From Flavobacterium palustre (lineage in GTDB: Bacteria; Bacteroidota; Bacteroidia; Flavobacteriales; Flavobacteriaceae): 64,000 bases of DNA. The position numbers and the translations under genes are program-made. This document shows positions 51,365 to 60,875 of this stretch, piece after piece. The stretch spans positions 62,001 to 126,000 of the forward strand of contig NZ_BMGA01000003.1 in assembly GCF_014639535.1 (NCBI RefSeq). Direction: 5' to 3'. The notes under the pieces were generated by a model. The model ran no database searches and had not been told where the DNA came from. It saw nothing but the letters and a program-made list of their open reading frames with translations. Position 1 is the stretch's first letter, and each line of letters begins with the position of its first letter.

Positions 51365-52729
51365 TCAATACTTCCTCTTCAACCAATCTTCTGGCACTGA
51401 AATGATACAAATATTCATACTGCGATTGTCTTCACTTAGCATAGCCGACTGGATTTGAATTTTAGTCCCATCAGGACTCATCGTAGGATGTGGATGATCG
51501 GATGCCGTGACTTTATGACCAGTAGAAAGTAAAATCATCTCATGCGTATGACGATCAATGAGATAAATACTTCTCGAAAAATCATCTCCTACAGCCCATC
51601 GACCATCCGGCGAACCGCTTACATGCCACAAACCACTTCCTTTCTCTGTTTGTCCTTCTATTCTCATTTCTCTTGTACGCAAATTCACAATAGCCAGTCC
51701 CGTAGGTTTTTCTCTGGTTCCCGAAACTCCCCAGGCAGCTTCCTGACCGGGATTTGCTCCACTTACTGCTGTTCCTGTTGTATCGATACTCTGAATTTTA
51801 CGATGTCCCATAATAGCTATTGCCACTTCGTCTTTACTAATCACAGCTTCGTGGGTTACCCATTCATACTCCGATTCAGGATATAACGGGCGAAGCCCCG
51901 TTCCGTCACTCATTACTGTCCAGGTACGCTGCGGCGATTTCCCTCCGGTTTCCCAACAAAAAATAATTTCGCCCGCTACCCATGGATTCGTTTGGATATG
52001 TCCAATTTGAAAAGGAACCGATACTACATATTTTATTTCGCCTGTATGTACATTCATCGCAGCAATTCCAGCTGGTCCGGCACCCATTTTTCTCGGTCCG
52101 TAACTTTCTTCTAATTTTACATCAGCAGCTAAATGTCTGGCAGCTTCTTCTTTTCCAACTCTAAAGTAAGCCCAATTTTCATCTCCATCCAAAGCCAAAT
52201 CGCCTCCTGCTCCCATTTCCGGTTTAATGGTACCGCAAATTCGCTGGTATGCCTCTGCTTTTTTTAGCTTCCCAATTTTACTATCTGCAAATAATTTTTC
52301 CAAATCTACTTCTACAATTTGCATCGCTTCCTGCTGTGGTTTAGATACTTTGTTATTCTTCACAGAATTATTAAACGGTTTTCTCATGAAAAAAAGTTTC
52401 ATGCTGTTGCGCGCCACATTTAGCATTCCGGTATAACCACCTTCGGTTACCTGAACCATTTCGCCTGTTTTTTCATGTACAGCCATCGCTTCGCCTTCAA
52501 CTCTATTCGAACGAAAAATAAGCCATTCTCCATCCGATGTCCATTGATTATGTGTTTGATAAATTTTATTATCGCCCATGGGTTTACTGGTAAGAAAGGT
52601 GAGCATTGTTCCAGTTACAGGATCTTTCACTACTTTTTTTTCCGATGGAAAACGTTTTCCTATCTGAGCATTGGCATTCGAAAACACAAATAACAAACTA
52701 CTAAGAACAATTAAAATATGCTGTTTCAT
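51365..52729 (-). CDS. Oligogalacturonate lyase-like protein (PL22 type)
   Basis: A 454-residue exported beta-propeller. The signal peptide MKQHILIVLSSLLFVFSNANAQ is followed by GKRFPSEKKVVKDPVTGTM (near 24) and NQWTSDGEWLIFRSNRVEGE (near 60-80), which match the start of PL22 oligogalacturonate lyases, and by late WLIDRH-like propeller repeats (SPDGRWAVGDDFSRSIYLIDRHT). PL22 members cleave oligogalacturonides, but some relatives act on other uronic acid oligomers. It follows the GH28 gene by 33 bp in the same transcript. Confidence 0.82.
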   Translation of the reverse strand: MKQHILIVLSSLLFVFSNANAQIGKRFPSEKKVVKDPVTGTMLTFLTSKPMGDNKIYQTHNQWTSDGEWLIFRSNRVEGEAMAVHEKTGEMVQVTEGGYTGMLNVARNSMKLFFMRKPFNNSVKNNKVSKPQQEAMQIVEVDLEKLFADSKIGKLKKAEAYQRICGTIKPEMGAGGDLALDGDENWAYFRVGKEEAARHLAADVKLEESYGPRKMGAGPAGIAAMNVHTGEIKYVVSVPFQIGHIQTNPWVAGEIIFCWETGGKSPQRTWTVMSDGTGLRPLYPESEYEWVTHEAVISKDEVAIAIMGHRKIQSIDTTGTAVSGANPGQEAAWGVSGTREKPTGLAIVNLRTREMRIEGQTEKGSGLWHVSGSPDGRWAVGDDFSRSIYLIDRHTHEMILLSTGHKVTASDHPHPTMSPDGTKIQIQSAMLSEDNRSMNICIISVPEDWLKRKY

Positions 52730-52762
52730 AAAATATAAATTTAATAGATGGCGGAAGAAGTA

Positions 52763-54331
52763 TTAATAACTTTTTGTTTGGATTTGTTTGATATCTAAAT
52801 CCTTCAAAGGTTCGCTGTCTTTTACAGATAAATTAGTTACGTTCTTCATTACAAGCGATGCCGAATTTGTTCCTTTATCCAAAGTTATGTTTCGAAGTTT
52901 TATACCATTTACATCGTTTACAATTAGGGCTGGACGCGTTTCATTACCCATCAAATGCAGATTGATATTATTCAATTCTATATTTTTAGTATGACGAATA
53001 AAAAAACCATAGGCTGGAATTATTCCGAATTTTTGTGGTTCCGGATAGGCTTTTTCGAATTCAGGAACTTCTTGTTGAATACTCTCTTTTGATGCAGCAT
53101 CCAGCGGACGATACCAAATACTAATATTACTCAAACGCACATCCTCAATATCATGCCCGGGAATACCACTAATTAAAGTAGCAAAACGAGAATCGGCATT
53201 ATAAACGTTGATGTTACTGATATTAATTCGTCGCAAAGCGCCAATTGGAGTATTTTCTGGCGCACGCATCCTTCCGCCTAAGCGTAAAAAAATGGGAGAA
53301 TTAATAATATCACGCATCGTAATATTACTAATAGTTACATCTTCCAGCAAACCGCCATCAACTGTTTCGAGTGCCAGTCCTCGGCAATATTCAAAAACAC
53401 AATTACTGATTGTTATATTTTTAAAACCTCCATTTGATTCAGTTCCAAATTTAATTCGTCCGGTTGGTCCTTCTTTATCAGGAACTAAATGCCCTTCATT
53501 GCGCTGATAAGTTCCATTATAAAAAGTACCGCGATCAAAACCGCTAACGCTGCAATTAGTAATCGTTACATTTTCGGTTGGACGGGCAAAACCCAAAGCA
53601 AACGAACTTTTTAAACAAATTCCATCATCCCATGGAGAATTCACACTGCAATTAGAAACGCGAACATTTTTACAACAATCAATATCAATTCCGTCTCTGT
53701 TGGTATCAATTTTCAGATTATCAATTGTCAAATTATCAACTCCTGTTGCTAATATTCCAAAGTGTCCACCGTACAAAATAGTAAAATCTTTCAAAATCAC
53801 ATTACGACAAAGTTTTAAAGCAATCGCTTTATTTCCAATAGGTGCACGGTAAGGACCACTTCTCGACAATCCTTTTCCATGAATTATTCCCGGACCAAGG
53901 ATTGAAATGTCTTCCAGATTTTCGCCCCAAATTAAACTGTTATGCCAATGGCTGTGCCCAAAATCCTGAAAAGTATCGTTAATTGCCGTTTCTGGAGCAT
54001 CATAACCCACATCACCTGATGGCGTTGCTCCCAAAATAGTTGCACCCTGATCTAAATAAAGTGAAATATGACTTTTAAGTCGGATAGAAAAACTAAGATA
54101 AGTTCCCGCAGGAAAATAAACAGTGCCACCTCCTGCCTTGGCAGCCGCTTCGATAGTGTTATTAATCGCTTGGGTGTCTAGTGTAGTACTATCTCCTTTA
54201 GCCCCAAAGTTTTTAACATTAAAAGTGGTTTCGGGAGCAGCTTGAACATAAATTAAGTTCAATAATAAAAAGCACAAACACATTTGGCTCTTAAACAAAA
54301 ACTGTTTGGCAAAGGGTATATTTTTTTTCAT
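52763..54331 (-). CDS. Glycoside hydrolase family 28 (polygalacturonase/rhamnogalacturonase type)
   Basis: A 522-residue exported pectinase. After the signal peptide comes FNVKNFGAKGDSTTLDTQAINNTIEAA (about 38-64). The parallel beta-helix active site shows TNRDGIDIDCCKNV (near 218), SPWDDGICLKSS (near 238) and GRIKFGTESNGG (near 294); the Asp residues in DGID and WDDG are the expected catalytic ones. It hydrolyses galacturonic acid or rhamnogalacturonan linkages. The start is placed at 54331 because the longer frame from 54367 has no signal peptide at its front. Confidence 0.9.
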   Translation of the reverse strand: MKKNIPFAKQFLFKSQMCLCFLLLNLIYVQAAPETTFNVKNFGAKGDSTTLDTQAINNTIEAAAKAGGGTVYFPAGTYLSFSIRLKSHISLYLDQGATILGATPSGDVGYDAPETAINDTFQDFGHSHWHNSLIWGENLEDISILGPGIIHGKGLSRSGPYRAPIGNKAIALKLCRNVILKDFTILYGGHFGILATGVDNLTIDNLKIDTNRDGIDIDCCKNVRVSNCSVNSPWDDGICLKSSFALGFARPTENVTITNCSVSGFDRGTFYNGTYQRNEGHLVPDKEGPTGRIKFGTESNGGFKNITISNCVFEYCRGLALETVDGGLLEDVTISNITMRDIINSPIFLRLGGRMRAPENTPIGALRRINISNINVYNADSRFATLISGIPGHDIEDVRLSNISIWYRPLDAASKESIQQEVPEFEKAYPEPQKFGIIPAYGFFIRHTKNIELNNINLHLMGNETRPALIVNDVNGIKLRNITLDKGTNSASLVMKNVTNLSVKDSEPLKDLDIKQIQTKSY

Positions 54332-54390
54332 ACTAGCGACAATATTTTTTAAAATAATTCTATGCAATTTACAAATTGAAGACTAATATT

Positions 54391-54410
54391 CATCCTGCAC
54401 CATCCTGTAT
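54391..54410. promoter_or_regulatory. CATCCTG direct repeat before the GH28 gene
   Basis: CATCCTGCAC and CATCCTGTAT lie side by side; on the minus strand TACAGGATG resembles the TACAGGACAG of the rhaT operator candidate. Confidence 0.4.
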
Positions 54411-54428
54411 AAAATATTTCAAATAAAA

Positions 54429-54458
54429 AAACCAGTAAAGAATCATTTTTACTGGTTT
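54429..54458 (-). terminator. Terminator after the DUF2264 gene
   Basis: AAACCAGTAAA pairs with TTTACTGGTTT; on the minus strand it is followed by a T run. Confidence 0.85.
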
Positions 54459-54482
54459 CAATTTTATTAAAAAAACTAAACT

Positions 54483-56504
54483 TTAATACTTCACGATTTT
54501 ATTTTCTCCATTTGCTAAAGAAACATTGACTGTATTTTCTTTAGGAGAAAAATCAATCTTTTTAACGGCTAACAATTCTTTATTGTTCCATTTTTCACCT
54601 GACTTTTTCCACAACATCAAAGTTGCGTAAACCTTGGATTCGTCTTTTTGAGAAACATCATTTTTCGAAAGATTAATAACCGAACTTTCATTGGCTTCAG
54701 GATGCAAACCTTTTGCCTGAACCACTTCAGATTTATCCCAGCCTAAAAGCGGAATCGTTGCCAATTGGTATTTTCCGTTATCAATAATGGTGACTTCATA
54801 TCCTTTTATTTTTCGAACAGTCGTTTTTATTTCACCATCTAATTTCGGCAACGCATAATGTCCTAATCGCATCGAAATTGGCGTAACACTATTATTTTTA
54901 TCAACTCTCAAAATTCCGTTTGCCAATGGAATATCTGCTAAATTAAATTTTACATTCGCATCAGTTTCTAAAACTACATCACGATAGTAAATTCCGTCTT
55001 CAAACTTTTTGAATTTATATAATCGAAAAGCTTCCCATTTGTCCGATTTATTTTTGATAACATAATTCATCGCTACTTCGCCATTTTCGCCATCAGCCTG
55101 CCAAAGAAAAGCACTGTTATAAGAAAGTCGGTTATAATTTTCTGTTGAACGGAATTTTTGCCAATCGTCTTTAACCTTTGCATGACACCAGGCTCTTACT
55201 TCCGAAGCACCAATATTTGGATAATCGGTAATCAGAATTTCAGAAACGCCCTGAAATTTATTATACACTTTATCTTTTTTGAATTCGCTTTCCCAGGCTC
55301 CGTTATTTTCTTTGGCTGTCCAAAACGGACTATCATCAGGAACTAATAATCCAAAAAAGATTTTTCCCATCCAATACACACTTCCACGACAGCTGTAAAC
55401 CTGTACGGCAGGTTCGAAAGGTCCATAAACCCCAAGCGTAGGAACATTATCCCGCATAAAATCAGGATGCGTAAAAAACTGTTTGATTACTCCCGAAGCT
55501 ATTCTTCGCATCCATCCATAATTAATTGAGGAATCTTTTTGAAATCCCATCAATGGAAACGGAATCACAGCCCCCACTCTGTAACTCATGCTTCTGCCCC
55601 ACACAATCATTTCGCCATTTTGACTAAATAAATACGGATAATTATTGTTTAAATCGGCAAAGTTAGCTTCAAACTTGGCGGCATATTCCGGATAATTTTT
55701 CTTTCCAAAATATTCTGACCACATCATACCATACATCTGAAAAGCCCACATACTGTAATAATCATAAGCAGGACTGTCGTTGTACCAGCCATTTCCTCGA
55801 TAATCTTTCAAGGATTTATCTAAATATTCGACCAATAATTTTTCGTTTACCGCATAACCCTGTTGTTTAAAGAAACTCAATACAAAAATGTTGAAGAATT
55901 TCCAGTTTGAATCCACCGTCGGTCCATCGCCATAGCTTAACATACTTTTTGCCAAAGCATCTTTTTGTTCCTGGGTTAAAGGATCCCATAACACTTCCGG
56001 ATTAGTTAACAACGAAATAGATAAGGCGCCAAATTCCACTAAATTCTGACTTGGACCGCCATTTTTAGATCGCGGAACAATATAGGAAGCACTTTGAGGA
56101 TTAGTTAATTGAGTTATTTGATGTCGGTAATAATCGGCAACTTTAATGTTATTAATTACCAAATTTGGATTTTCTTTTAAAAGTGGAGCGGCAACAAACA
56201 AAGTCCGGCATAAGCCTTCCAATTTTTCTGTTGGCACTTTCCCCTCATCCTGCGGATAACTTTTCCCTTCCTGTTTTGGGAATTTCATAGGATCGTTTAA
56301 CGAATGAATATATCCAAAAGCACCTTTCAAAAGATACATCGCAGCATCTTTCCAATGTTGCTTTGTCATTCCTGTTTCAGGACTTAATTTAAAATCGGGA
56401 TTTTTTATTTCGAAAACAGTATTAGCTGATTTTGATTTTTCGGACTGTGCAAATATTGGTAAACCCAATAAAAGTAACAAAACTAAAAGTTGGTGGTTTT
56501 TCAT
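54483..56504 (-). CDS. DUF2264 family protein, probable glycan-active enzyme
   Basis: A 673-residue exported protein with signal peptide MKNHQLLVLLLLLGLPIFAQ. The long alpha/alpha-barrel-like region (about 50-400) has LVEFGALSISLLTNPEVLW, DSNWKFFNIFVLSFF and WYNDSPAYDYYSMWAFQMYGM-type segments typical of DUF2264. I recall members being assigned to a glucuronidase-type glycoside hydrolase family acting on arabinogalactan, but am not certain. The context (GH28, GH43, GH27) fits uronic-acid-containing pectin side chains. It has its own -7 box. Confidence 0.8.
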   Translation of the reverse strand: MKNHQLLVLLLLLGLPIFAQSEKSKSANTVFEIKNPDFKLSPETGMTKQHWKDAAMYLLKGAFGYIHSLNDPMKFPKQEGKSYPQDEGKVPTEKLEGLCRTLFVAAPLLKENPNLVINNIKVADYYRHQITQLTNPQSASYIVPRSKNGGPSQNLVEFGALSISLLTNPEVLWDPLTQEQKDALAKSMLSYGDGPTVDSNWKFFNIFVLSFFKQQGYAVNEKLLVEYLDKSLKDYRGNGWYNDSPAYDYYSMWAFQMYGMMWSEYFGKKNYPEYAAKFEANFADLNNNYPYLFSQNGEMIVWGRSMSYRVGAVIPFPLMGFQKDSSINYGWMRRIASGVIKQFFTHPDFMRDNVPTLGVYGPFEPAVQVYSCRGSVYWMGKIFFGLLVPDDSPFWTAKENNGAWESEFKKDKVYNKFQGVSEILITDYPNIGASEVRAWCHAKVKDDWQKFRSTENYNRLSYNSAFLWQADGENGEVAMNYVIKNKSDKWEAFRLYKFKKFEDGIYYRDVVLETDANVKFNLADIPLANGILRVDKNNSVTPISMRLGHYALPKLDGEIKTTVRKIKGYEVTIIDNGKYQLATIPLLGWDKSEVVQAKGLHPEANESSVINLSKNDVSQKDESKVYATLMLWKKSGEKWNNKELLAVKKIDFSPKENTVNVSLANGENKIVKY

Positions 56505-56537
56505 AAAATTTAAATAAAATTTTGGTTATAGTTGTTT

Positions 56538-56545
56538 CAAAGATA
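56538..56545 (-). promoter_or_regulatory. -7 box of the DUF2264 gene
   Basis: Minus-strand TATCTTTG, 34 bp before the start codon at 56504. Confidence 0.6.
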
Positions 56546-56704
56546 AAAAGTCAATTCAACAAACGGTACTACTCCCTACCAGTTTGATAATTATAATAAA
56601 AATAAATTACTTTTAAAAAAACAGAATATTTTATGACAAACACTCTCAAATTCAAAACTATTTTTCTCTAATTAAAATATTACATTAGCATAAAAAACAT
56701 CTTT

Positions 56705-57376
56705 ATGGACTTCTTAAATAATTTAATTTCAGGAATAATTGGTGGAATAGTTGTACTATTAATTCAGCAGTTCATAGAGTATCGTAAAAAGCATAAAGAG
56801 GAACAAAAAAACAGAATGATTGGAAAAACTGTTTTTAAATTTTTGGATAAGAATTTTTTGTACAATTATGAACCTGGCAAAATTTCAATTGAAAAAATTT
56901 TCACAGATTTTGGAGCACCCTATCAAAAAAATAAAGGAACCGATGATAATGAAAGAACTTTATGTTTTTATAAATATATTTTTGAAAATGCTAAAGTTGA
57001 ATTTACTACTTACGAAAATGAATCGGAAATATTATCTGTAACATTGTTTGCTTATTATGACAAGAAAAATCCCCTCATCTGTTTATTTTTTCCAAGCGAA
57101 GAAGAAGAATATTTAGGTAAAGCAAAAATTAATGATTCTATTATAGAGAATGAAGTTTCATTTGAAAATTTCTCATCACCTCGTGACTCTTTTGCAATAA
57201 TAAAAAGTAGAAATGTTAGTTACCCAACTATTAAACATTTATTTTTCTGCTACCAAATAGAAGGCAATTTTGAAACAATTCATGATGCTAAAGATCAATT
57301 AATACAACAAGTTTGTATCACTCAGTTAAGTTCAATATGTCCGACATTTTCAATTTGGGAAACTTTTCACGGATAA
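56705..57376 (+). CDS. Membrane-anchored protein of unknown function
   Basis: A 223-residue protein with one N-terminal membrane segment (LNNLISGIIGGIVVLLIQQFI, about 4-24) followed by a basic/charged stretch (EYRKKHKEEQKN) and a soluble domain. The soluble part (DFGAPYQK, FENAKVEFTTYENESEILSVTLFAYY, IKHLFFCYQIEG) is beta-rich. It is the only plus-strand gene in the polysaccharide region and matches no family I can name; a weak resemblance to ETEC_3214-type proteins is possible. It may have been inserted between two pectin operons. Confidence 0.6.
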   Translation: MDFLNNLISGIIGGIVVLLIQQFIEYRKKHKEEQKNRMIGKTVFKFLDKNFLYNYEPGKISIEKIFTDFGAPYQKNKGTDDNERTLCFYKYIFENAKVEFTTYENESEILSVTLFAYYDKKNPLICLFFPSEEEEYLGKAKINDSIIENEVSFENFSSPRDSFAIIKSRNVSYPTIKHLFFCYQIEGNFETIHDAKDQLIQQVCITQLSSICPTFSIWETFHG

Positions 57377-57381
57377 AAATA

Positions 57382-57409
57382 AAAGCCACTCCCAAAAGAG
57401 AGTGACTTT
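57382..57409. terminator. Bidirectional terminator
   Basis: AAAGCCACTC and GAGTGACTTT pair (one mismatch) between the orphan plus-strand gene and the convergent GH43 gene. Confidence 0.7.
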
Positions 57410-57430
57410 AAAATTAAACTAATAATTAAA

Positions 57431-59362
57431 TCATTTAACAGGATTAATTCCTTTGTGAGTAGGAACAACTTGTTTAATAGTTCCGTCTGCATTGAATTCT
57501 AAATTATCAATACATACTTCACGGTGAAAACCAGCTGCGTCACCCATATTGATTCCGGTTGGGTATGAAAAACGATGATAAACAATTTTCCATTCGTCTC
57601 TGTTAGGCACTTTTATAACCGAATTGTGTCCGGTTGCATAAATTCCTTCTGCTTTATTTCCCTGAATAACAACATTGTCTTTTGGCATTTCAAGCGGTCC
57701 AACTGGCGATTTAGAAATGGCATATCTTACTTTATAATTCGGACTTCTGGTATCGTCTTCACTCCAGAAAAAGTAATACAATCCGTTTCTGTAAATCACA
57801 TAAGTTCCTTCACGGTAACTATCATTTACATCAATAATTTTGGTAGTTCCCGGTTTTAAAGAAACCATGTCCGAATTCAATTCGGCTACAGCCATGTACA
57901 TATTCCCCCAATACAGATAACTTTTACCCGTTTTAGGATCAGTAAAAACGTCCGGATCAATTTCCTGTCCGTCTTTTCTGCTTTCTGGTCTGGTCGCGAC
58001 AATTGGTTTTCCACTGTCTTTAAAAGGACCTGTAGGATTATCCGAAACCGCAACTCCTACTTTTTGCGCTCCTGTGTAATAATATAAATATTGGTACTTC
58101 CCTTTTATCTTTTTCTCCACGATACAAGGTGCCCAAGCATTTCTTCCTGCCCATGGAACGTCTTTTTTAAGATCTAAAATTGTTCCTTCTTCTTTCCAAT
58201 CTACTAAATTATCAGACGAAAAAGCTTTGAAATAATAACCGCCCCAACCATCAAATCCATCAGTTGTAGGATAGATGTAATATTTTCCCGTTTTTTCGGC
58301 ATATAAAATTTCAGGATCGGCGTGATAACCTTCTAAAACCGGATTTTTATTGATTTGAGGATAAGCTGCCGGTTTTCCCCATTTGGCAATCAATCGTTTT
58401 AATTCGGTTCTTGTAATTGGTAAAATTGTTCCGTGACGCGGATGAAAATCCATTGAAATTTCGCTGTCAATTACGGTGAAATTTTCTAAATCTTTGGTTT
58501 TAGTAAACTGATATTTTCCTTTTGTATAAACATCATACATTAGAATATATTCATCCGAATTATTCAATTTAAAAACACTAGAACCTTCAACTCCGTCTTT
58601 CGTTTTTTGTAAATAATTATCATTTTCTGTCCAATTTCCAGATGTCAAATCAGTAGTTGTTGCCACTTTAATTCCCGGCGTATTGGTTTCTGTTTTATAA
58701 AAAAGATGATAAACACCGTCTTTTTCGATAATATCTCCATCAATACAGGCATTTTTAGACTTTGGAACAAATAGCACTTTTGGCTCAGATTCTAAAGCTG
58801 TAAAATCTTTATTGGAGTAAGCGTAATAAATTTTATCCGGACTACCTTCATGCATCAAACTAAAGTAAACCAAATATTTCCCCGCTTTGGCATCATAAAT
58901 GGTTTGCGGTGCCCAAACTCTTTTTAAGTTTTCGTTTCCTGAAAATGTTTTCTGAAAATTGATTTTACTGCTTTGCCAGTTTACCAAATCGGTACTTTTT
59001 AGCAATATCATACCACGATTGCTGCTCCATCCTTTTGACGAAGTCATATCAGTCAAAACCATATAAAAGGTTTTACCATCTTCGCCACGTAATATATGCG
59101 GATCGCGAACACCGCCCGTTTCACTGATAATTTTACTGTCAATTACAGGTTGGTTATTATTCAAATGGTAATAATGATATCCATCGGCACTGATAGCATA
59201 ACGCACGGCTTCTTCTTCAACCGAATTTCCTGTGAAATACACAAACAAATAAGCGGTTAAATCTTTTTCGGCAAGTACCGGTGGAACGCCAGCTTTGTTT
59301 TGAGCTTTTGAAAAACTAGTTAATACTAAAAATAGAATTAAACTGAATTGTAATTTGCGCAT
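57431..59362 (-). CDS. Tandem-domain family 43 glycoside hydrolase
   Basis: A 643-residue exported protein with signal peptide MRKLQFSLILFLVLTSFSKAQ. Two five-bladed propeller domains are visible. The first (about 30-325) has GGVRDPHIL (near 85, catalytic base Asp), VWAPQTIYD and ACIDGDIIEKDG; the second (about 340-640) has GYHADPEILY near 347, WAPCIVEK and EIDPDVFTDP and EGTYVIYRNG. GH43 enzymes are arabinofuranosidases, xylosidases or galactosidases; the linkage is not readable. Its start overlaps the end of the GH27 gene at 59362. Confidence 0.9.
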   Translation of the reverse strand: MRKLQFSLILFLVLTSFSKAQNKAGVPPVLAEKDLTAYLFVYFTGNSVEEEAVRYAISADGYHYYHLNNNQPVIDSKIISETGGVRDPHILRGEDGKTFYMVLTDMTSSKGWSSNRGMILLKSTDLVNWQSSKINFQKTFSGNENLKRVWAPQTIYDAKAGKYLVYFSLMHEGSPDKIYYAYSNKDFTALESEPKVLFVPKSKNACIDGDIIEKDGVYHLFYKTETNTPGIKVATTTDLTSGNWTENDNYLQKTKDGVEGSSVFKLNNSDEYILMYDVYTKGKYQFTKTKDLENFTVIDSEISMDFHPRHGTILPITRTELKRLIAKWGKPAAYPQINKNPVLEGYHADPEILYAEKTGKYYIYPTTDGFDGWGGYYFKAFSSDNLVDWKEEGTILDLKKDVPWAGRNAWAPCIVEKKIKGKYQYLYYYTGAQKVGVAVSDNPTGPFKDSGKPIVATRPESRKDGQEIDPDVFTDPKTGKSYLYWGNMYMAVAELNSDMVSLKPGTTKIIDVNDSYREGTYVIYRNGLYYFFWSEDDTRSPNYKVRYAISKSPVGPLEMPKDNVVIQGNKAEGIYATGHNSVIKVPNRDEWKIVYHRFSYPTGINMGDAAGFHREVCIDNLEFNADGTIKQVVPTHKGINPVK

Positions 59363-60729
59363 TATTTTTTCGCTTTTAATTTATAAAGAATAGAACTATG
59401 AGCCCCTAAAGAAGCTGCTATTTCATTGGAAACTGAACCTACTTTTTTTCCTGTCCACATATTGGTAACCTCAGCGTTTTTAATACCCAAATCAGCTAAA
59501 CTTACTACTACTTTTTCAGAAGATTTGTCTGAAATATTGAACAACGCTAAGTAAATACTTCCGTCTTTTGGGTTTTTAGAAGTAACAGCCACTTTTCCAT
59601 CTTTTTGAAAAAGTTGTTTTACATCAGTACTTTCACGATGCATTTTTAAAACTTCCTGATTTGTCAATAATGATAAAGTAAAAGCATCATTACTTGGCAT
59701 ATCCCCACCAAAAAACAATGGTGATTTAAAGATGTTAAAGAAAGTCATTAAAGTGTATTGTTCGTCTTTTGTTAAACGGGACATTCTGTCTTCGCCACGT
59801 TCTCCTCTTAACGAAATTCTTCCTAACGGAATCATATCGCAATCAGGCCATGTTCCCGGAGCGATATACGGATACCATTTTTGAGCCACATCCATTAAAT
59901 GCGTAATGTGTGGCCAGGTATCCCAAACATCATCCACCATACGCCACATATTTGCGTGAGAACTTACGTGAGCAGCTGCCGAAATTGGCGTTTCTCCAGG
60001 CGAAGTACTTAAAACTATTTTGCGTCCGCATTTGTCGATTGCTTTTCTAATCAAATTGATTTCTCCTTCGTGATACGGTCTGGATAAATCGTCAATTTTG
60101 ATAAAATCTACTCCCCATTGAGCATACAATTCGAACAAAGAATCATAATATTCCTGAGCTCCCGGTTTGTCAGCCAAAATAGTATAATTGTCTTTCAACC
60201 ATTCGCATTGTAATGCCGTAGTGTAAATTTGGTCAGCAGTGATTCCGTTTGCTCCTTTAATTGGTAGCTTTTCTTGCACTGCTTTTTTAGGAATTCCGCG
60301 CATGATGTGGATTCCAAATTTCAATCCTTTGCTATGAATATAATCTGCTAATGGTTTGAATCCTTGTCCGTCTTTTGCCGAAGGAAATCTGTTTAATGCA
60401 GGTAAATATCTCCCGTATTGATCCATTACATAACGTGGATCTTTTTGATTGTAGCCTCCCGCTTTATCATTTTCCACAAACCATCTGATATCTACCACAA
60501 TGTACTCCCAACCTGATTTTTTTAAATTTTTAACCATATAATCAGCATTGGCTTTCACCTCATGTTCTTCAACCGTTGAGCCGTAACAATCCCAGCTATT
60601 CCATCCCATTGGCGGTGTTTGAGCCCATTGTTTAAATTCATCTTTTTTAAACACTGTGTTTTGAGCATTGGTAGTGACCGCTACCAATACAACTCCCAGT
60701 GCCAGAGCAATTTTATTCTTAATTCTCAT
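59362..60729 (-). CDS. Family 27 glycoside hydrolase (alpha-galactosidase or beta-L-arabinopyranosidase)
   Basis: A 455-residue exported enzyme with a signal peptide ending VTTNAQ. The GH27 markers are TPPMGWNSWDCYG (near 35), VDIRWF (near 80), the catalytic nucleophile in DFIKIDDLS (near 208-212) and the acid/base region WRMVDDVWDTW (near 262-272). The C-terminal beta domain ends LGAHSSILYKL. It removes alpha-galactose or beta-L-arabinopyranose from side chains. It is cotranscribed with the tandem GH43 gene (1-bp overlap), behind a -7 box. Confidence 0.92.
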   Translation of the reverse strand: MRIKNKIALALGVVLVAVTTNAQNTVFKKDEFKQWAQTPPMGWNSWDCYGSTVEEHEVKANADYMVKNLKKSGWEYIVVDIRWFVENDKAGGYNQKDPRYVMDQYGRYLPALNRFPSAKDGQGFKPLADYIHSKGLKFGIHIMRGIPKKAVQEKLPIKGANGITADQIYTTALQCEWLKDNYTILADKPGAQEYYDSLFELYAQWGVDFIKIDDLSRPYHEGEINLIRKAIDKCGRKIVLSTSPGETPISAAAHVSSHANMWRMVDDVWDTWPHITHLMDVAQKWYPYIAPGTWPDCDMIPLGRISLRGERGEDRMSRLTKDEQYTLMTFFNIFKSPLFFGGDMPSNDAFTLSLLTNQEVLKMHRESTDVKQLFQKDGKVAVTSKNPKDGSIYLALFNISDKSSEKVVVSLADLGIKNAEVTNMWTGKKVGSVSNEIAASLGAHSSILYKLKAKK

Positions 60730-60761
60730 TTTTTGGTTTTATATGTGTTAATATTACACTT

Positions 60762-60769
60762 CAAATATA
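60762..60769 (-). promoter_or_regulatory. -7 box of the GH27-GH43 operon
   Basis: Minus-strand TATATTTG, 33 bp before the GH27 start. The leader contains GTGTTAATATTACAC, a near-palindrome. Confidence 0.65.
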
Positions 60770-60793
60770 GTAAACATTTTTTTCATAAGAAAT

Positions 60794-60822
60794 AAGCTGT
60801 CTGCCAAAAAAACAAACAGCTT
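60794..60822 (-). terminator. Terminator after the GH2 gene
   Basis: AAGCTGT and ACAGCTT pair around an A-rich loop, just past the GH2 stop on the minus strand, followed by an AT-rich run. Confidence 0.55.
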
Positions 60823-60875
60823 AATCTATAGAACTATTTTTATTTTAAAATGCTAAATTATTGTAGAAAAGCCGC

